Shown: one piece after another, positions 9,403 through 19,200 of the stretch
Position numbering within the stretch: position 1 is the first letter of the stretch
How the letters are laid out: each line of letters begins with the position of its first letter
From: Alphaproteobacteria bacterium
GTDB taxonomy: Bacteria; Pseudomonadota; Alphaproteobacteria; Micavibrionales; Micavibrionaceae
Reading direction: 5' to 3'
NCBI GenBank assembly: GCA_013215815.1
Contig: JABSQP010000013.1
Coordinates: forward strand, 1-57,877
DNA: 57,877 nucleotides
Made by a program: the position numbers and the translations under genes
The notes under the pieces: generated by a model
Databases searched by the model: none
Seen by the model: only the letters and a program-made list of their open reading frames with translations
Told to the model about the DNA's origin: nothing

Positions 9403-11055
9403 ATGCCTGAAGCTATTCGATCTGATCGCGAAGTGATGGAATATGACGTTGTTATTGTCGGAGGTGGCCCTGCTGGGTTGTCTTGCGCTATTCGGCTTAA
9501 ACAGCTAGCACAAGAAACGGATCGCGAACTCTCTGTATGTATCTTGGAAAAAGGATCAGAAGTGGGCGCACACCTTCTATCAGGCGCCGTATTTGAACCA
9601 CGCGCTTTAAGCGAACTCATCCCAGATTGGAAAGAAAAAGGCGCGCCGCTCTCATGTAAAGCAGGTAAGGATAGCTTTGTCTTCTTAACAAAGTCAGGCT
9701 CATTTAAGCTGCCAACACCACCGCAAATGAAAAATCATGGCAATTATATCATTAGCCTTGGTGAACTCGGTGCATGGCTAGGCTCTCAAGCAGAAGAACT
9801 TGGCGTAGAAATTTTTCCGGGCTTTGCCGCAGCAGAACTCTTATACGACAGTAATAATTTTGTGATTGGCGTAGCGACTGGTGATATGGGCATTAGTAAA
9901 GATGGTGAAAAGACAGATATGTTTGAGCCAGGTGTTGAACTTCATGCTCGCCAAACAGTCCTAGCAGAAGGATGTCATGGCTCCCTCTCCAAACAAGTCA
10001 TTGAGCAATTCAATCTTCGTGAAAATTCCGATCCACAAACATACGGTCTTGGCATTAAAGAAGTATGGGAAGTTGCCCCAGAAAAACACAAAGAAGGATC
10101 TATTCAACACACAATCGGTTGGCCAATGGATTCTAAAACCTATGGTGGATCATGGCTCTACCATATGAAAGATAATCTCGTATCAATCGGTTTTGTTGTT
10201 GGTTTGGATTATGAGAACCCTTACCTTTCACCATTCAACGAAATGCAGCGTTTTAAAACACACCCTAAAATCGCAAAACTTTTAGAAGGTGGTAAACGCG
10301 TTGGCTATGGCGCCCGCACACTTGTTGAAGGCGGATTTCAATCACTACCAAAACTTACCTTCCCTGGTGGCGTTCTAACAGGAGACAGCGCCGGTTTCCT
10401 TAACGTACCAAAAATCAAAGGAAACCACGCGGCAATAAAATCAGGCATGATCGCAGCGGAATCTTTATTCTCTTGCCTACATAAGGAAGACACACCCGCT
10501 ATGGGATGGGAGTGCGCAAGCTATCAGAAAAATTTTGAAAGTTCATGGCTATATAAAGAGCTCTATAAAGTTCGAAACATTCGTCCAGGCTTTCATAAAG
10601 GCTTGTGGTTTGGTCTTGTCCATTCAGCTTTTCAAACAATCGGCGGATGGTTATTGCCATATACATTAAAAAATCATGCCGACCATGAGCAAACAAAAAA
10701 AGCAGATCAATACAAGCCGATCGACTACCCTACTCATGATGGCGTTTTGACATTTGATCGTTTGACGAGCGTTCAACTCTCAAACACAAATCACGACGAA
10801 GATCAGCCGTCTCACCTTAAACTCTCTGATGCAGATATTCCCGTAAAAATAAATTTACCTGAATATGCAGAACCCGCGCAGCGGTACTGCCCTGCTGCCG
10901 TGTATGAGATCATTGAGGAGGCTGGAGAGAAGAAATTTCAAATAAATGCCCAGAACTGCGTACATTGTAAGACTTGTGATATCAAAGATCCTGCACAAAA
11001 TATTAATTGGACTGTACCGCAAGGCGGCGGCGGGCCGAATTATTCTGGTATGTAA
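9403..11055 (+). CDS. Electron transfer flavoprotein:ubiquinone oxidoreductase
   Basis: Membrane-associated flavoprotein that passes electrons from reduced ETF, filled by acyl-CoA dehydrogenases, to ubiquinone. The N-terminal FAD-binding Rossmann motif is VVIVGGGPAG and the second FAD motif reads GGVLTGDSAGFLN. The C-terminal ferredoxin-like domain has CPAAVYE and CVHCKTCDIKDP, the four ligands of one [4Fe-4S] cluster, and ends in the family-typical PQGGGGPNY. I set the start at the ATG 9403, with GGAG 12 nt upstream; a TTG at 9385 would overlap that site. Partner ETF subunits are not in the window, but an acyl-CoA dehydrogenase is encoded at 35 kb. Confidence 0.97.
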   Translation: MPEAIRSDREVMEYDVVIVGGGPAGLSCAIRLKQLAQETDRELSVCILEKGSEVGAHLLSGAVFEPRALSELIPDWKEKGAPLSCKAGKDSFVFLTKSGSFKLPTPPQMKNHGNYIISLGELGAWLGSQAEELGVEIFPGFAAAELLYDSNNFVIGVATGDMGISKDGEKTDMFEPGVELHARQTVLAEGCHGSLSKQVIEQFNLRENSDPQTYGLGIKEVWEVAPEKHKEGSIQHTIGWPMDSKTYGGSWLYHMKDNLVSIGFVVGLDYENPYLSPFNEMQRFKTHPKIAKLLEGGKRVGYGARTLVEGGFQSLPKLTFPGGVLTGDSAGFLNVPKIKGNHAAIKSGMIAAESLFSCLHKEDTPAMGWECASYQKNFESSWLYKELYKVRNIRPGFHKGLWFGLVHSAFQTIGGWLLPYTLKNHADHEQTKKADQYKPIDYPTHDGVLTFDRLTSVQLSNTNHDEDQPSHLKLSDADIPVKINLPEYAEPAQRYCPAAVYEIIEEAGEKKFQINAQNCVHCKTCDIKDPAQNINWTVPQGGGGPNYSGM

Positions 11056-11084
11056 CCCCTGTAACCTGTTAAAATGGTAGGTAT

Positions 11085-12908
11085 ATGAATAAAAACCTAA
11101 AGAATCTGCTGATTTTGCCTTTGTGCGCCAGTGCCATAGCGCTTGGCTATGTGATCTCTGAACGTCAAGTTGATGAGTATTTTCATCCGACTTATGAGAC
11201 AAAAACTCTTGAAGATTACCTGTCCATTATAGGACCAACACCTCTTTATTATAAAGAAACAACAGCCGGCCAATTTCTCTCCGCTGGCTTTGCACAGCGC
11301 CATAAAGATTGGAAAAGCGCTTCGGAATACCTACACAAAATTCTCGAAAAAAATGACGGCAATGTTGAACTTGAAAAACAAGCCATGGTACTGGCCATGG
11401 GTTCAGGTGAAGTCAATCGCGCTATCGCTTTAGCACGCAAAATTAATGACAGTGATCAAAAAAATGTCTTGGCTATGTTGTTCCTTGTTATGGACGCTTT
11501 CAAGCGCCAAGATTACGCGAGCGCAGAAAGTATCCTTGAAACAGTTCCTAAAGACAGTTTGGGCAGCTTTATAACGCCTGTCTTAGAAGCATGGGCAAGC
11601 GCAGCGCATGGTGAGTTTGACATCAGCAAAGTACCTCTTAATTCTTTGTATGCTTATCATGTTCTTCTTATAGGGCAAATGACAGGCAATTTAGAAAAGG
11701 CGAAGGAATTTACAGAGCGTAGCCTACATGGAACAGATGTCGACCCTCACGATTTAGCAAAAATTGCTGATCTATACGCTTCATTCGACAAAAAAGATAA
11801 AGCTCTCGAGCTATACAAGCTCATAGAAACCAGTGGTTTTGGGTCACGTTCTATAAATGAGAGAATTGAAGCGCTCGCGGAGTCTAAAGAAGAAAACACT
11901 ATACCAACCCAAAGCATCCACGATTTAATACGCGTTCCTGATATTCAATCCGTTCAAGATGGCGTCGGTCTTGTTTTCTTAAATATGTCAGAAATTTTAG
12001 CACGCGATTATAGTGATGACAGCGCAATGATTTTTGCGAACATGACTATTCATTTAGCGCCAAAGCTATCAAATGCACATATTGTTTTGGGCAGTATTAA
12101 AGCAAGAAACGATAGATATAATGATGCAATTGATCACTTCTTGAAAGTTGATAAAAGCAGTCAAGACTTCCCTTTAGCACAAATGGAAGCGGCAAACTTA
12201 TATGAAAAACTTGAGAAACGTGAAAAAGCAGTATCCGTTTTAGAAAAACTCTACAAAGAGACAAAAGATGTGAATGCACTGATTCAGATCGGCCACATAT
12301 ACCGCGTTGAAGAAGATTTTAAAGCCGCCGTAAATGCATATAATAGAGCTGCAAACACAATAGACAATCCAATACCCGAAGAGTATTGGCACCTTTTATA
12401 TGCTAGAGGTATGGCACATGAACGCATGAAAAATTTCGAAAGTGCTGAAGAAGATTTGCTCAAAGCACTCGCCTATCAACCTGACCACCCTTTCATACTG
12501 AATTATCTCGGCTATAGTTGGGCTGATCAAGGCGTGAACCTTGATCAATCATTAGAAATGATTGAACGCGCCGCAGCCCTAGAACCTGGCGATGGTTACA
12601 TTGCAGACTCATTGGGGTGGGTTTTATATCGTATGGATCAATTTGAAGAAGCCGTTCCTCATATTGAACGCGCTGTTCAACTACAACCATATGACCCCGT
12701 CATTAACGATCACCTTGGGGATGCGTATTGGCAAACTGGACGACGTTTAGAAGCACGTTTTCAATGGGAGCGCGCTCTAAATCATGCTGAAGAAGAAGAC
12801 TTAAAAGTACAGATAGATGCTAAGTTAAAAAATGGTCTTGAGGTAACAACACCTGCCCCAAGTAACATTGAACAAATCGCTTCTGAAGACACGCACGTAG
12901 ACCACTAA
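11085..12908 (+). CDS. TPR-repeat protein with N-terminal membrane anchor, upstream of ispE
   Basis: A 607-residue protein with a single hydrophobic segment (about residues 7-22) that is an uncleaved anchor or signal. The rest is tetratricopeptide-type helices, clearest at 310-420 and 425-580 (for example YRMDQFEEAVPHIERAVQLQP). It should be a periplasmic or envelope scaffold that binds partner proteins; no catalytic motif is seen. It lies 29 nt after ETF-QO and 12 nt before ispE, so the three genes probably share a transcript. TPR genes just upstream of ispE recur in alphaproteobacteria, although no functional link is established. Confidence 0.88.
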   Translation: MNKNLKNLLILPLCASAIALGYVISERQVDEYFHPTYETKTLEDYLSIIGPTPLYYKETTAGQFLSAGFAQRHKDWKSASEYLHKILEKNDGNVELEKQAMVLAMGSGEVNRAIALARKINDSDQKNVLAMLFLVMDAFKRQDYASAESILETVPKDSLGSFITPVLEAWASAAHGEFDISKVPLNSLYAYHVLLIGQMTGNLEKAKEFTERSLHGTDVDPHDLAKIADLYASFDKKDKALELYKLIETSGFGSRSINERIEALAESKEENTIPTQSIHDLIRVPDIQSVQDGVGLVFLNMSEILARDYSDDSAMIFANMTIHLAPKLSNAHIVLGSIKARNDRYNDAIDHFLKVDKSSQDFPLAQMEAANLYEKLEKREKAVSVLEKLYKETKDVNALIQIGHIYRVEEDFKAAVNAYNRAANTIDNPIPEEYWHLLYARGMAHERMKNFESAEEDLLKALAYQPDHPFILNYLGYSWADQGVNLDQSLEMIERAAALEPGDGYIADSLGWVLYRMDQFEEAVPHIERAVQLQPYDPVINDHLGDAYWQTGRRLEARFQWERALNHAEEEDLKVQIDAKLKNGLEVTTPAPSNIEQIASEDTHVDH

Positions 12909-12920
12909 CAATGAGATTAC

Positions 12921-13790
12921 ATGATGCGTGCATCAGCTTTCGCTAAAATAAACTTATACCTCCATGTTCTCAGAAAAAGAGAGGATGGCTATCATGACCT
13001 TGATTCTCTTATCGCCTTTGCTGACTTTGGGGATGAAGTTGTAATCACTTCAAACCAAGAACCTTCCTTGACTATAGACGGGCCCTTTGCAGGAAAATTA
13101 TCAGAAGATGAACAAGATTTATCAAGAAGCTCAAAAAACATTCTCGCAAAAACACTATGGGCTCTTGCTGATTTAGCTCATAAGGAGCCTGATTTCAGTA
13201 TCACACTCACTAAAAACATCCCACTAGGTGCCGGTTTAGGTGGCGGTTCGGCGGATGCAGCAGCTTTAGCTAAAATATTGTGTAAGCTCTGGAATATCGA
13301 TCCGAATACATCTGAGTTTCAAAATATCCTATTTAAACTAGGCGCGGACGTTCTACCCTGCTTCCATGGGAAAGCACATCAAATTCAAAATGCCGGTGAG
13401 TCCATATCTGAATCGATTACTTTGCCTAACTTGAAAGGTGTTCTTGTTCATCCAGACAAACACTGTTCTACAGTAGAAATTTTTAAGCATAACGAAGTGT
13501 ACTCGAACGCCAAAAGCTTACCGAAAAACTTTCAAAGTACTGAGGAACTTATTTCTTTTCTAAAGGAAACAACGAATGACCTTACGGAAGCAGCACAAGA
13601 CATCACTCCCGAGATCAACGATGTCTTAAACGCTCTAAAAAAACAAAATAGAATTCAGTTAGCTCGCATGAGCGGCAGCGGATCAGCTTGCTTTGGTCTA
13701 TTTGAAACAAGTCAAGAAGCTGAACATGCCGCGCAGGTAATAAAAAACCTGCACCCATCGTGGTGGGTACAGGCTGTTAAAATAGATTAA
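12921..13790 (+). CDS. ispE: 4-diphosphocytidyl-2-C-methyl-D-erythritol kinase
   Basis: Phosphorylates CDP-methylerythritol in the MEP isoprenoid pathway (cytosolic, ATP-dependent). GHMP-kinase motifs are present: the N-terminal substrate Lys in AFAKINLYLHV, the glycine-rich ATP loop PLGAGLGGGSAD at 101-112, the catalytic-Asp region LGADVLPCF, and SGSGSACFG near the C-terminus. At 289 residues the length is normal. Two ATGs occur in tandem (12921 and 12924) and either may be used. It is the last gene of the plus-strand run; only 3 nt separate its stop from the convergent small gene. Confidence 0.97.
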   Translation: MMRASAFAKINLYLHVLRKREDGYHDLDSLIAFADFGDEVVITSNQEPSLTIDGPFAGKLSEDEQDLSRSSKNILAKTLWALADLAHKEPDFSITLTKNIPLGAGLGGGSADAAALAKILCKLWNIDPNTSEFQNILFKLGADVLPCFHGKAHQIQNAGESISESITLPNLKGVLVHPDKHCSTVEIFKHNEVYSNAKSLPKNFQSTEELISFLKETTNDLTEAAQDITPEINDVLNALKKQNRIQLARMSGSGSACFGLFETSQEAEHAAQVIKNLHPSWWVQAVKID

Positions 13791-13793
13791 AAA

Positions 13794-13985
13794 CTATAGG
13801 CCAAATACTCTAGCATCTCGTTGCCTAGCAGCAGCCATGCGTATCTCAGCATTAGGAGACCTTAAGTCTTTCGCTTCTTGGATAGCTTTTTTCGCAGAAT
13901 GCTGTCTCCGCGCTTGGACGCTGGGTAAATCCCTACGAGCTGTTTTAGAAGTGCCCGCATTGTCTTTAAATATTCCCCAAAGCAT
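13794..13985 (-). CDS. Small basic hypothetical protein downstream of PodJ-like gene
   Basis: A 63-residue, Arg/Ala-rich protein with no recognised family. It has no membrane segment or signal peptide, and an amphipathic helix is likely over most of its length (SVQARRQHSAKKAIQEAK). The ATG has a well-placed AGGAGA ribosome-binding site and lies 9 nt after the stop of the PodJ-like gene, so it should be co-transcribed with it. Its own stop is 3 nt from the ispE stop, matching the tight convergent packing seen elsewhere. The plus-strand ORF over the same bases has no such support. I consider it a real gene of unknown function. Confidence 0.65.
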   Translation of the reverse strand: MLWGIFKDNAGTSKTARRDLPSVQARRQHSAKKAIQEAKDLRSPNAEIRMAAARQRDARVFGL

Positions 13986-13994
13986 GCCGTTCTC

Positions 13995-16076
13995 CTACTG
14001 GTTAAGGGTCTTAATCGCTCCGCTCACCATATGAGCAAGTAATTCTTGCGTTGCTTGACCATCAGGCGCCAAACCTTTTTCCGCTTGATAAGCACGAATA
14101 GCATCCGCTGTTTGAGGCCCGGAAATACCATCAGCAGGACCAGGATAGTAATTGGTAAGCATCAAATATTCCTGGATTTGTGCAACCAGTGCCTGTTGAG
14201 AGTTAATATTACTTGCTGCACCAGATTGTTTTCCATCTGTTAACGGGCCGGCACGACGACCTTTCACGGCCTCGTTAATTTCCTGCATGCGCGCGACAAG
14301 CTTTTCAACATCTTGCATATCAATCTGTACAGCGTTAGCTAATTGTTCCATAGCCGCTTTCGCATCAGGGCTCCCTTGCTTCGCTGCAATATAATACCAC
14401 ATCAACGCTTCATCCGGTTTTGCCTCACCAAGAAGACCATTCTCATAAATCAAACCAAGATTATAAGCGGCTTCCATGATGCCGTTATTTGCTGCGCGCT
14501 CAAAGAACGCCGCTGCCAAAGATGCATCATAGTCTGTTCCAATTCCTTCAATATAAGCAATACCAAGGTTATATTCGGCCTCAGGATGGTTCAGCTTTGC
14601 TGACTCACGATACCAATAAAGCGCCTGACTAAGATCCTGCTCAACGCCAAGCCCTTGGTGATAAAGAACACCGAGATTATACTGTGCATTCGCAATACCG
14701 CTATCAGCAGCCTCGCGGAACCAGAACGCCGCCTTTTCAAAGTTCTGCTTCACACCACCATGACCAGCCGTGTAAATTGCACCCAGATCATGCTGTGCTT
14801 CGGCAATCCCCTGAAGAGCTTGCGCTTCAACTTCACGAATAGTTGCAGGCAAGCTTCTATCTGCAGAAATACGCTGCGCTAAAGGCGAAGTTTCTTTGGC
14901 ATTAGCTACCTCGTTTGCAATTTTTGGATCTTGAACAAAAGCAACTTTATCAAAGTTCTTTACCGGAGACGTCACTGTCGGCTCTGACTGTAAAGATACA
15001 TTCACATTTGCTGGTGCGGCGCCTGGCTCAATCGCATTCATCTGCGCAGCCAAGCCGTCAGGATTCTTTTCTAAAGCTTCAAGTAACTGTTCATCACTAT
15101 AGTTCATGACATTACCAGCCTCACCGCCCATAGATGCAGGTGTTGCTGTTTGTGTTTCCTGAACAGGTAAACGATTAGTCATCTTTTGCGCTTCTAACTG
15201 TGATAGCTCTGTCAGCGTCTCTGATGGAACCGTCTTATTGTTCATGACGAGAGGCTCCCAGCGGCTCTCATCAAGGTTGAGGCGCGCCATACCACCACCT
15301 TCTAGAATAGCAATTTGTGGCACTTCAGGCTGTTGCATCTGATTAATAGCCCAACCACTGAGCATCGCAGCTACAACCATAGAAGCCATGCCTAGTGTTT
15401 TGAAATTCAGAACACTTGATAAGAAGAATGAATCCTCAGCGATGTCATCGCCGTCACCTTTATGTACCATTGGCGCTACCAAAGCGGCCTGTGCAGCATT
15501 GCTTTGATCCGTTAAAAGAACCATCGCTTTTGCACGAAGAGAATCTTGTGTTTCAACAACGATCTCTTCCAAACGCTCCATTTTACGCATCATGCGCGAT
15601 TTATCTTGCGCAGTCATATCGACCTGGCGGCCTAAACGTGTTTGCTCAGATAAGGATTCATCAAGACGCTGATCAATGCTGATTTGTTTTTCTTCAGTTT
15701 CTTTAAGCTTCTTATCGAGAATAGCTTGAGACGCAGCAGATTTTACAACCTTGTCTTCTGTTTCCTTCATCACTTTTTCAAAACGAGCCTGACGCTGAAA
15801 AATATCAGCCTCACGCTGATCACGTGATTGAATTTTGTTTTCCAAGGAAATCATAGAGCGTTGAGATGTTTCAGCCTGCTCTTCTAATTCTTTTATAGAT
15901 TTTCGGTACTCACGAAGCTCCCCTAATAGCTCGTATCGTTCCGCTTCACTTCTTTTTAGTTTATCGCTAATCTGTGCGAGCATACGCACAATCTCGATCT
16001 GACGACCGCCTGATTGCTGGTCATCTTGTGGTGGTCTCACCACGTGAACTCTGTTTGGAACGCGTTTTTGTCGCAT
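13995..16076 (-). CDS. PodJ-like polarity protein (coiled coil, membrane segment, Sel1 repeats, peptidoglycan-binding domain)
   Basis: A 693-residue protein with a cytoplasmic coiled coil (about residues 30-185) and one transmembrane helix (about 224-243). A Pro/Glu-rich linker follows, then Sel1-type repeats (about 415-570; motifs such as AQYNLGVLYHQGLGV and AEYNLGIAYIEGIGT) and a C-terminal peptidoglycan-binding-1 domain (about 630-690; YPGPADGISGPQTADAIRAYQ). This order is that of PodJ, the Caulobacter polar scaffold that recruits flagellar, pilus and holdfast machinery, so a polar organising role is inferred. It could instead be an unrelated protein with the same modules. It is first in a two-gene unit with the 63-residue gene. 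There is no adjacent flagellar or pilus gene to confirm the role. Confidence 0.75.
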   Translation of the reverse strand: MRQKRVPNRVHVVRPPQDDQQSGGRQIEIVRMLAQISDKLKRSEAERYELLGELREYRKSIKELEEQAETSQRSMISLENKIQSRDQREADIFQRQARFEKVMKETEDKVVKSAASQAILDKKLKETEEKQISIDQRLDESLSEQTRLGRQVDMTAQDKSRMMRKMERLEEIVVETQDSLRAKAMVLLTDQSNAAQAALVAPMVHKGDGDDIAEDSFFLSSVLNFKTLGMASMVVAAMLSGWAINQMQQPEVPQIAILEGGGMARLNLDESRWEPLVMNNKTVPSETLTELSQLEAQKMTNRLPVQETQTATPASMGGEAGNVMNYSDEQLLEALEKNPDGLAAQMNAIEPGAAPANVNVSLQSEPTVTSPVKNFDKVAFVQDPKIANEVANAKETSPLAQRISADRSLPATIREVEAQALQGIAEAQHDLGAIYTAGHGGVKQNFEKAAFWFREAADSGIANAQYNLGVLYHQGLGVEQDLSQALYWYRESAKLNHPEAEYNLGIAYIEGIGTDYDASLAAAFFERAANNGIMEAAYNLGLIYENGLLGEAKPDEALMWYYIAAKQGSPDAKAAMEQLANAVQIDMQDVEKLVARMQEINEAVKGRRAGPLTDGKQSGAASNINSQQALVAQIQEYLMLTNYYPGPADGISGPQTADAIRAYQAEKGLAPDGQATQELLAHMVSGAIKTLNQ

Positions 16077-16211
16077 ACGCCTTTCCCCCCTTAGTAATAC
16101 TTAAAGAATAAGGAGAATATAGGCATTTTGGAAAATAAAACCAAGGGAAATTATACATATACCCACAATATGGGTCTTAAAAGACTGAAAATGAAAGAGA
16201 ATTATGGCCTT

Positions 16212-19200
16212 TTAGGCGACGATTAGCGTATCTGCTGCTATTGCCTGATATAAATCAATGCCAGTCACACCATTCAAAACAGCAACATCAGTATAGCTTG
16301 AACCACCAGTTGTGCCATTAGCATCAACTGCAATTGTCGTATTACCACCCGATTCAGTTAACTGTACAAAATCGTTAATATTACTTGATGTGTATGTATA
16401 TCCTGTCAACAGGTCGCTAATATCGATTTGATCGCGCCCTGTAATACTGAAATCTTCGATTGTATCTGTCGCATCCCAAGTTGCAGTTTCAAATAAGAAC
16501 GTATCCACACCATCACTCGCGTAAAGTGTATCGGCTCCAGAACCACCATTTAACGTCGTTGTATCAATTGTATCAATGAGTGTTCTCGCATCCCACTCAA
16601 TCACATAATTAAATGTCGTCGCATCATTATTTTCTGTCCACCACTGACCACCATTTGCAGAGCGTAATATAAAATAATCATAATCAGCGGAGTTACCCCA
16701 TGGCTCGGTACCATCTGGAATCCAGTTTTCAAAATGTCCATTTGAAGCAGATCCGCCCGACCCTGCCGCACCGCCTGTCCAGAATGTTAAGCCATTATCA
16801 TCACCGTTTTGCCACACCCATGTACCTTCAGTCGTTGCATCATTGGCACCACCCCAAAGGCTGTTTCCGCCACCAAGAGCCCACACATAATCTTGTTCAG
16901 CTTGTGACGTAATTGTTGCCAAGTTTCCTGTTACACCAGTCAAACCTGTCAATGTCGCCGATGTCGCTGCATTATTCGCCGCCGTAAATGTCGCTGCTGT
17001 TGAAACATATTGGTAGAAGCTATTTGTCTCTTCGCTGTAAGCAACACCTGCATTATTATCGAGAACATTCTGTACCGCGGCGTCTAGTGTTGTCATTGAA
17101 CCAGAATAAATAGTATCCGTTCCTGATCCGCCGTTTAAAGTATCATCACCGGCACTACCATACAGTGTGTCATTACCACCACCACCGTTTAGTACGTTTG
17201 TTTCACCTGTATCCATCGTGGTTAAAGCCGTGATGGATTGATCCCCCGTGATAGATACATCATCAATACGGACATAAGCATCTTCTCTGTTTCCATTTGA
17301 ACCAGAATGAAGAATACCAATAGAAAAATTATATGTTGTACTTGCCGTTAAATCAGGAAGGTTAATTGTGACCGTAGTCCAACCAGTATCTGTTTCACCC
17401 GCACTACCTAATGCTTGTGATAAGAAACTTGTACCACCAGATGTGTCAATAACAGTTCCATTAAATTCAAAATAAACCTCTGAGTCTTCACCTGTATCAT
17501 TACGTGTATGATGAAAATGTCTATACGAGAATGTAATCTGCGCATTAGTTGTTGCCGCTGTTGGCGTAATAGATGAATCCCACGTTCCTGATGAATTACT
17601 ATGCGTCCCTGTACGATCAACATAAACTTCCAAAGAACCGTTAGCAGCATCACCGTCCGTTGTAATATGGCTGCCATTAACATCAACACCACCGCCATCA
17701 CTACCGCCAAAACCACCATCCGTATATGAAAATGATCCTGAACCTGCAGCGAACGCTTCCGACATTAACGTAACATTTGATGTCACTGTTGTTGTTACGT
17801 GATCAGAATTTGAATAAAGCCTGTCTGTACCACTACCACCAGTAATCGTATCACTACCTGCACCGCCATACAGAACATTCGAACCAAAGAAGACGGTAAT
17901 AATATCATCCCCATCCTGACCGAATAGAGAATCGTGCCCTAAACCACCATCAATAGTGTCGTTACCATCACCGCCGAAGACTGTGTCATTATTCGCATCA
18001 CCATTCAGAATATCGTCGCCACCATACCCATAGAGCATGTCATTACCATCACCACCATTGAGTGTATCAACGGCGTTATCATCATTCATTAAACCAGCAT
18101 CCCACTCAATCACATAGCGGTGCGATGATGTATCCGGCCAATCATGCCACTCGCCAGACGTATAGATAACACCATTGTGTTCTGTGTTATTCTGCGGCTG
18201 TCCGCCTGCCCAATTCTCGTATAAATTATTTGCAGCCGTTGCACCATTACTAAACTGGATACCGTCTTCTGCACCACCATTCCAAACCCAATCGGTGTTT
18301 GAAACATCATCCGTTGCAGACATCCATGTCGTGCCACCTATAAGGGTTTGTACATAAGCATTTTCAACTGCGCTTGTAATTGTGACCAAGTGTCCAGCAA
18401 CACCATTCAAAACTGACCCTTGTGCAGCCGCTAAAGCCGTTGCGTAGTTGGCTGCCGTGCTTACATATTGATAAAAAGAATTAGTTTCCTCGTTGTAAAC
18501 AACACTTGGATTAGCAGCGAGCAGTACTGCTACATCATGGTTCCACATACCATGGCCATGCAAGACATCAACACCTGTTCCGCCAGTTAAAGTATCAGCG
18601 CCAGCGCCACCAATTAGAACATCATCGTCAGCACCACCATCAAGGACGTCATTTCCGCCTTCACCATTTAGAATATCGTCGTCAGCATCACCGTTAAGTT
18701 CATCATCATCAGCGCCACCATGTAGAAGATCATCGCCATCACCGCCGTTAAGCTCATCATCATCATCTTTACCGTAAAGATAATCATTACCGTCACCGCC
18801 ATTGATTGTGTCATCACCTTCTTGGCCATAAAGGTTATCATTACCTTCATCACCGTTAATCGTGTCATCGCCGGCGCCGCCTTTAATCAAATCGCCCATC
18901 AAACCGCCGCTGATAATGTCGTTCCCGTCATCACCATCGATGTTATCGATACCATCTCCACCATTGATTGTGTCGATACCATCACCGCCTACGATGCGAT
19001 CATTCCCATCTTCACCGTTAATGATATCATCGCCATCTTCACCGAATAGCTTATCGTTTCCGTTACCGCCAAACAGTGTGTCATTGTCAGCACCGCCGAA
19101 TAGCTTGTCATTACCATCACGACCATAAAGCGTATCATTTCCGGCATCACCATAAAGACGATCATGATCATCTTCACCATCGACGATATCTACGCCTGCT

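Noticed and set aside
13748-13773. Inverted repeat near the end of ispE (CCTG-ACCCA / TGGGT-CAGG)
   Set aside because: It lies within coding sequence with no following T-run, so a terminator is not supported.
13837-14034. Plus-strand ORF of 65 codons over the small basic gene
   Set aside because: The minus-strand frame has a good ribosome-binding site and operon spacing; this one has neither.
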